Part shown: piece after piece, positions 23,953-27,958 of the stretch
How positions within the stretch are numbered: the stretch's first letter is position 1
Layout: each line of letters begins with the position of its first letter
Assembly: GCA_900541555.1 (NCBI GenBank)
Contig: UQKE01000030.1
Location: 1 to 27,958, forward strand
Reading direction: 5' to 3'
Length of the DNA: 27,958 nucleotides
Source: an uncultured Porphyromonadaceae bacterium
Lineage (GTDB): Bacteria; Bacteroidota; Bacteroidia; Bacteroidales; Muribaculaceae
Position numbers and translations under genes: made by a program
The notes under the pieces: model-generated
Database searches by the model: none
The model's input: the letters and a program-made list of their open reading frames with translations, nothing else
What the model was told of the DNA's origin: nothing

Positions 23953-24690
23953 ATGGAGTTAAGTCTGGCAATCGACCAAGGCAATTCGTCGGCGAAAGTG
24001 TCGGTTTTTGACGGGCGAACGTTGTTGAATTCATGGCGTTTGCGGCGGCCGACGGCAATGGGAATTGCGCGGATTTTGAAAGATTGTCCCGTTCGGAAAG
24101 CGATTTATTCTTCGGTGACGGGCAACGATGAAGCAACGCTTGCGTTGTTGCAAGAGCGAATGGCGAAGTTGTGGATTGTGGATGAAAAATTGCCTATGCC
24201 ATTGGCTTTCGATTATGCAACTCCGCAAACATTGGGTCGCGATCGCATGGCAGCGGCTGTGGGCGCGTTTTCGTTGCTTCCGGGACGAAATGTTTTGGTT
24301 GTCGATGCCGGAACGGCTGTCACTTGCGATTTCGTTTCGGCTGATGGCCGGTTTGCAGGAGGGAATATCGCGCCGGGATTGGCGTTGCGTTTCAGGGCAC
24401 TTGCCCGAAGTTGCGCGCAATTGCCGAAAATCGACGAAAAAGGCGACATCCCCGAACTTGGCTTCGACACGGCAACTGCCATTCGTGCCGGTGTCGTTCG
24501 CGGCATGGTGGCAGAGGTGGCATTCATGGCGCAAAAAATGTCGGAACGTCATGGCGATATCGCAGTGGCGATGACCGGCGGCGACGGGGCTTTTCTGGCA
24601 TCCATGCTTGAAATGCCGAATGTCGTGGTAGATAAAGATTTAGTAGCAATTGGATTAAATAGAATATTGGAATATAATGAATCATTATAA
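23953..24690 (+). CDS. coaX: Type III pantothenate kinase
   Basis: Phosphorylates pantothenate, the first step of CoA synthesis; the type III enzyme is not inhibited by CoA in characterised members. It is 245 aa of the ASKHA fold. The phosphate-1 motif is LAIDQGNSSAKVSVF (about 5-19), the middle has GRDRMAAAVGAF (about 96-107) and VDAGTAVTCDFV (about 116-127), and GGNIAPGLALRFRAL follows with the family's G-G-x-I-x-P-G pattern. The Met at 23953 puts the phosphate loop at its usual place. The stop overlaps the start of the next gene by 14 nt. Confidence 0.94.
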   Translation: MELSLAIDQGNSSAKVSVFDGRTLLNSWRLRRPTAMGIARILKDCPVRKAIYSSVTGNDEATLALLQERMAKLWIVDEKLPMPLAFDYATPQTLGRDRMAAAVGAFSLLPGRNVLVVDAGTAVTCDFVSADGRFAGGNIAPGLALRFRALARSCAQLPKIDEKGDIPELGFDTATAIRAGVVRGMVAEVAFMAQKMSERHGDIAVAMTGGDGAFLASMLEMPNVVVDKDLVAIGLNRILEYNESL

Positions 24691-25960
24691 AAGAATTCTT
24701 TTCGTGGCAGCCTTTGTGCTGTCGATAGGAGGCGGTTTAAGCCTGAATGCTCAAAACGAGCAATCGCCGTATTCTCGTTATGGATACGGCATGGTGGGTG
24801 ACTATGCGACCAGTGCGCAACGCAACATGGGAGGCGTCGGGATTGCCATGACGGATGGAAGGCAAATCAACGTCATGAATCCGGCATCCTATGCCGGCAC
24901 CGACTCGCTGACGCTCCTATGGGATGTCGGCGTTGACCTTACCCGCCTTTGGTCGAAAGAAAATGATGCGACAGGCAAATCGTTCGGCGGAGGATTGGAC
25001 TATCTGACGATGCAATTCCCGATTGGCAAATACATGGGTGGAAGTATCGGTTTGGTGCCGTTTTCGTCTGTCGGCTACTCTTTCGGCGGCGATGTGAAAG
25101 ACAATGAAGGCAGCAGCCTCGGCACATCGAGCAACTCCGGATATGGCGGTCTCAATGAACTTTATGTCGGAATTGCCGGCCGTCCTTTCAAAGGATTCAC
25201 GATTGGCGCCAATATCGCGTATCAATTTGGCAATATCGTGAACGACACGTATATCACGGAAGCCGACGGCACGTCGCAAGCATTGTTTGAGCAAGTGATG
25301 GAGGTGCGCGATTGGAATTTGCAATTGGGCATCCAATATACGCATGAATTTCGGGCAAAACATCGCTTTACAGTCGGTTTGACATATTCTCCGGAAAAAG
25401 ATTTCCATGGCAAAACTTGGGGTGTCAACTACGACATTTCGCTGAACGAAACGCCCGACACTGTCGGTTATGCGCGGATGAAAGGCACCTATTCGAAGCC
25501 GCATGCTTTTGGAGCAGGTTTGAACTATACTTACGACAGGCGTATTATGGTGGAAGGCGATTTCTCTTTTCAGCAATGGAGCAAAGCCAAATTTGCCGGA
25601 ATCCGTGATGATGAAGGCAATGTGCTGTCCGGTTCGCGTTTCGATGATCGATGGAAAGCTGCGCTTGGTTTCCAATTGTTGCCGAGAATTAGGGGGAATT
25701 ATTTCCAACGGATGACTTATCGTTGCGGTGTCAACTATACGCGCGATTATGTCATGGCCGGAAACAATCATGTCAGGGAATACGGCGTAGCTGTCGGTTT
25801 CGGCATGCCTACGCTTGGAACGAAGACAATCATCAATTTGGGTTTTGAATATAAGCACCGGCAGGCATATCCCCAATCCTTGGTGACGGAAAATTATTTT
25901 AATATCACGTTGGGTATCAATTTCAACGAATTTGCGTTCTGGAAAGATAAGATTCGGTAG
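24677..25960 (+). CDS. Outer-membrane beta-barrel protein (FadL/OMPP1-like)
   Basis: A signal peptide (MNHYKRILFVAAFVLSIGGG, cut near LNA/QN) is followed by QSPYSRYGYGMVGDYATSAQ, R-NMGGVGIAMTDGRQINVM and NPASY. This opening is typical of Bacteroidota outer-membrane proteins related to FadL-type barrels. The rest of the 427 aa alternates polar and aromatic residues in amphipathic strands and ends on a charged, aromatic tail (FAFWKDKIR). Ligand and function are unknown. It starts 14 nt before the coaX stop and overlaps lptC by 29 nt, so its translation is tied to both. The setting beside lptC suggests an envelope role; PorV- or PorP-type T9SS roles were considered, but no motif settles them. 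Confidence 0.82.
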   Translation: MNHYKRILFVAAFVLSIGGGLSLNAQNEQSPYSRYGYGMVGDYATSAQRNMGGVGIAMTDGRQINVMNPASYAGTDSLTLLWDVGVDLTRLWSKENDATGKSFGGGLDYLTMQFPIGKYMGGSIGLVPFSSVGYSFGGDVKDNEGSSLGTSSNSGYGGLNELYVGIAGRPFKGFTIGANIAYQFGNIVNDTYITEADGTSQALFEQVMEVRDWNLQLGIQYTHEFRAKHRFTVGLTYSPEKDFHGKTWGVNYDISLNETPDTVGYARMKGTYSKPHAFGAGLNYTYDRRIMVEGDFSFQQWSKAKFAGIRDDEGNVLSGSRFDDRWKAALGFQLLPRIRGNYFQRMTYRCGVNYTRDYVMAGNNHVREYGVAVGFGMPTLGTKTIINLGFEYKHRQAYPQSLVTENYFNITLGINFNEFAFWKDKIR

Positions 25961-26549
25961 AGCGGCATTCTTGACAACGTTGGGGCTGGTTGTCTTGTCG
26001 GTTGCCTTTCCATCGTGCGGCGAGAAAAAAGTAGAAACGGTGAAAGTGCCGGCCGATCCGGACAGCGTTCCTACAATGATGTCGCGCGACGTCACGACGC
26101 TCATTAGCGATTCCGGCATGACGCGGTATCGTGTCACGTCGAGTTTGTGGCTCGTCTATGATGAGGCGGAAAGCCCTTATTGGAAATTTCCGAACGGTTT
26201 GTTTCTTGAGAAATTCGATGACCGTTTCGACGTGGAGGCTACGGTGGAATGCGATTCTGCCACTTATTTCAAATCATTGAAACTGTGGCGCCTTGACGGG
26301 GATGTGTTCATACGGAATGTGAAAAACGAGCGCATACTGACAGAACAAATGTTTTGGAATCAATCGCGGCATGAAGTGCGTAGCGATTCGTTTGTCAGGA
26401 TAGAAAGAAGCGACCGGATCATCGAGGGCTATGGATTTCGTTCGGATGAACGGCTTGCGAATTATGTGATATTGAAGCCCTCAGGCATATTCCCTGTCCC
26501 TGCGCGTCGCGACAGCTTGAACGCAGGAAGTAACGAAAATCAAAACTAA
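25932..26549 (+). CDS. lptC: LPS export periplasmic protein LptC
   Basis: Member of the Lpt bridge that carries LPS from the inner-membrane LptBFG to LptA. It is 205 aa and, as in many Bacteroidota, begins as a lipoprotein: TLGLVVLSVAFPSC (Cys about 29). The start is a TTG at 25932; no ATG precedes the lipobox in frame, and the alternatives (TTG at 25971 or 25980) would cut the signal peptide. The beta-jellyroll reads through SSLWLVYDEAESPYWKFPNG (a conserved opening of the family), VEATVECDSATY, LKLWRLDGDV and NERILTEQMFW to GYGFRSDERLANY. It overlaps the upstream gene by 29 nt and the next by 1 nt (TAATG). Confidence 0.9.
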   Translation: MRSGKIRFGRAAFLTTLGLVVLSVAFPSCGEKKVETVKVPADPDSVPTMMSRDVTTLISDSGMTRYRVTSSLWLVYDEAESPYWKFPNGLFLEKFDDRFDVEATVECDSATYFKSLKLWRLDGDVFIRNVKNERILTEQMFWNQSRHEVRSDSFVRIERSDRIIEGYGFRSDERLANYVILKPSGIFPVPARRDSLNAGSNENQN

Positions 26550-27838
26550 TGGATATACATTCGGCTCTTGTCGTTGTTTTAGTGTCAATTGTGTTGTCGG
26601 CTTTTTTCTCCGGCATGGAGATTGCGTTTGCTTCGTCCAATCGAATCCGCGCGGGCGTCGATGCGAGGAAGCAAGGCATTTCGAATCGGATTGTCAACAT
26701 GTTTTATCGGCGGCCGGATATGTTCATGTCGGCAATGCTTGTCGGCTACCATATTGCGATTGTCGTTTGCGCGTTGGGTTTGGCAGAGCTCGCGTCTGCA
26801 TGGTTTGTTCGATATTCCGGAAATGAAGCGATAAGGTTGATATTGCAACTTCTGACGATAACTGCCATTATTTTTGTCGGAGTTGACTTTTTGCCTAAAA
26901 CGGCATTCCGAATCAATCCCAACTTGTCACTTCGGTATTGCGCGGTGCCTTTGTATGTGGTTTATTTGGTGATTTATCCGATTTCATGGGCGTTTTCTGC
27001 CTTGTCGAGGCTGTTGATGAAATTGTTTGGTGCAAAATCCGTAGCCGAGCATTCTCCCTTGCTGAGCGTGAACGAGCTTGATGATTACATACAGCAATCG
27101 ATGGAGGAATCCAAGGAGGACTCTGTTGCGGCCAAAGAAATAGAGCATGAAGTGAAGATATTTCGCAATGCGCTTGATTTTTCCGACACATTGTTGCGCG
27201 ATTGCATGATACCGCGCAATGAAATTGTTGCCGTCGATTTGGGCACGACCGATCGCGAACAGTTGCAGCGGAAGTTTACAGAATCGGGCTTGTCCAAGAT
27301 AATTGTATATGATGGGGAAATCGACAATGTGGTTGGATATATCCATGTGAATGAGTTGTTTGATGTCGGAGTTGATTGGAAAAGCCGGATAAAGTCGTTG
27401 GAATTTGCACCCGAATCGATGCTCGCCAATACGATGATGCGAAAGATGCTTTCCGAGAAGAAAAGCATGGCAATCATTGTTGATGAGTTTGGCGGAACAG
27501 GAGGGTTGGTTACGCTTGAAGACCTTGTGGAGGAAATTTTTGGCGATTTTGAAGACGAACACGACCGTCGGAGGATTGTGGAAGAGCAGATAGGCGACAA
27601 TGTGTTTAAATTCTCAGGGCGCATAGAAATAGAACTGATAAATGAAAAATACCAGCTTTCTATACCGGAAAGCGAAGAATATCAGACGTTGGCCGGATAT
27701 ATCCTTTCCCATTTGGGAAATATGCCTGAACAAAATGATTCTTTTGAAATCGACGGGTTGAAGTTCACGATTCTCCGCAAGAGCGCGACACGCATCGAAA
27801 TTGTTCGGGTTGAAAAATTGCGAGCAAGTCAAGAATAA
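26549..27838 (+). CDS. CNNM/CorC-type membrane protein with CBS pair (hemolysin-like)
   Basis: 429 aa. The N-terminal CNNM (DUF21) membrane domain spans about 1-190 with three to four helices: SALVVVLVSIVLSAFFSGME, IAIVVCALGLAELASAWFV, LILQLLTITAIIFVGVDFLP and YVVYLVIYPISWAFSALSRL. A CBS-domain pair follows (about 205-330; ALDFSDTLLRDCMIPRNEIV, then KSMAIIVDEFGGTGGLVTLED), and a CorC_HlyC domain (about 345-425) closes the protein. The family is linked to Mg2+/Co2+ efflux; older names call it hemolysin. In Flavobacteria a relative, GldE, is tied to gliding, but nothing here marks this copy as GldE. The start overlaps the lptC stop by 1 nt. A terminator follows 8 bp after the stop. Confidence 0.92.
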   Translation: MDIHSALVVVLVSIVLSAFFSGMEIAFASSNRIRAGVDARKQGISNRIVNMFYRRPDMFMSAMLVGYHIAIVVCALGLAELASAWFVRYSGNEAIRLILQLLTITAIIFVGVDFLPKTAFRINPNLSLRYCAVPLYVVYLVIYPISWAFSALSRLLMKLFGAKSVAEHSPLLSVNELDDYIQQSMEESKEDSVAAKEIEHEVKIFRNALDFSDTLLRDCMIPRNEIVAVDLGTTDREQLQRKFTESGLSKIIVYDGEIDNVVGYIHVNELFDVGVDWKSRIKSLEFAPESMLANTMMRKMLSEKKSMAIIVDEFGGTGGLVTLEDLVEEIFGDFEDEHDRRRIVEEQIGDNVFKFSGRIEIELINEKYQLSIPESEEYQTLAGYILSHLGNMPEQNDSFEIDGLKFTILRKSATRIEIVRVEKLRASQE

Positions 27839-27846
27839 GTGAAAGA

Positions 27847-27882
27847 AAATGAGGCTGTCCGGTTTGGGCAGCCTCATTTTTT
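27847..27882. terminator. Bidirectional terminator between convergent genes
   Basis: AAATGAGGCTGTCC (27847-27860) pairs with GGGCAGCCTCATTT (27866-27879) through 14 bp (one T-G) and loop GGTTT. The plus strand continues into six T (27877-27882), and the minus strand ends in four T. It serves both the CNNM gene and the leftward gene ending at 27900. Confidence 0.88.
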
Positions 27883-27899
27883 ATGTGAGAGTCGTTTGT

Positions 27900-27958
27900 T
27901 TACTTCACGATAAGTTTGGCCGTGTGGATGCCGGAAGCAGTGGCAACTTTGACAACGT
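27900..27958 (-). CDS. 3' end of a T9SS-tailed protein (partial)
   Basis: Only the last 18 codons and the stop lie in the window; the gene continues past the right edge. Read leftward it gives VVKVATASGIHTAKLIVK and TAA. This is the end of a T9SS type A sorting domain as seen in Bacteroidota (aliphatic strand, G-x-x-x-x-K-L-I-V-K), comparable with the tails of the two GHL10 proteins (TLKFVKD and TFKLIR). The sequence to the left is the bidirectional terminator, which fits a gene end. What the protein does cannot be seen. Confidence 0.7.
   Translation of the reverse strand, partial: VVKVATASGIHTAKLIVK

Noticed and set aside
26549..27838. GldE assignment for the CNNM protein
   Set aside because: The domain plan fits, but no gliding or gldD neighbour is visible, and CNNM proteins are widespread.

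Overview
The window is chromosomal DNA from a member of the Bacteroidota, most likely a gut-type Bacteroidales (Muribaculaceae, Porphyromonadaceae or Prevotellaceae-like; I cannot fix the family from sequence alone). Evidence: a SusC/SusD pair; promoters of the Bacteroidota housekeeping-sigma type (TTTG, about 20 bp, TAnnTTTG) in front of several operons; a lysyl-tRNA synthetase with the extra C-terminal domain usual in this phylum; Bacteroidota-style neighbourhoods (sigma-54 activator-lptE-TPR-secG, and coaX-barrel-lptC-CNNM); and C-terminal tails of the type IX secretion (T9SS) sorting kind on three proteins.

Layout. 1-165: a leftward promoter driving something beyond the left edge. 165-1742 (-): nadB, divergent from lysS-gpsA (1847-4605, +). 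4606-5723: an intergenic stretch of about 1.1 kb with a tRNA-Lys(UUU) unit (promoter, tRNA and terminator, all on -), a GC-rich segment with strong hairpins and no convincing gene, and the regulatory region and leader of the next operon. 5724-19048 (+): a six-gene polysaccharide-utilization-like locus: SusC-like transporter, SusD-like lipoprotein, an unrecognised lipoprotein, a PKD/propeller-like lipoprotein, and two tandem paralogous GHL10 (glycosyl hydrolase-like 10) enzymes with Fn3-like modules and T9SS-type C-termini. It ends in a strong terminator. 19049-19411: a convergent intergenic region with palindromes. 19412-22314 (-): sigma-54 activator, lptE, TPR-like protein, secG. 22479-23878 (+): trmD, a DivIC/FtsB-like protein, a small membrane protein. 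23953-27838 (+): coaX, outer-membrane barrel, lptC, CNNM/CorC-like protein. 27900-27958 (-): the last codons of another T9SS-tailed protein.

How the genes work together. The 5.7-19.0 kb locus has the parts for capturing a glycan at the surface (SusD and two further lipoproteins), cleaving it (two probably surface-exposed GHL10 enzymes) and importing it (SusC). GHL10 includes E. coli DigH (YddW), which cuts peptidoglycan glycan strands lacking stem peptides, so scavenging of peptidoglycan-derived or similar amino-sugar glycans is a testable guess. No sugar kinase, inner-membrane transporter or dedicated regulator lies in the window. A hairpin terminator sits between the four transport/binding genes and the two enzymes and may set their expression ratio. 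The remaining genes are core functions: NAD and CoA synthesis, phospholipid precursor, tRNA charging and modification, protein secretion, LPS transport and cell division.

No CRISPR array, phage, insertion sequence or rRNA was seen.
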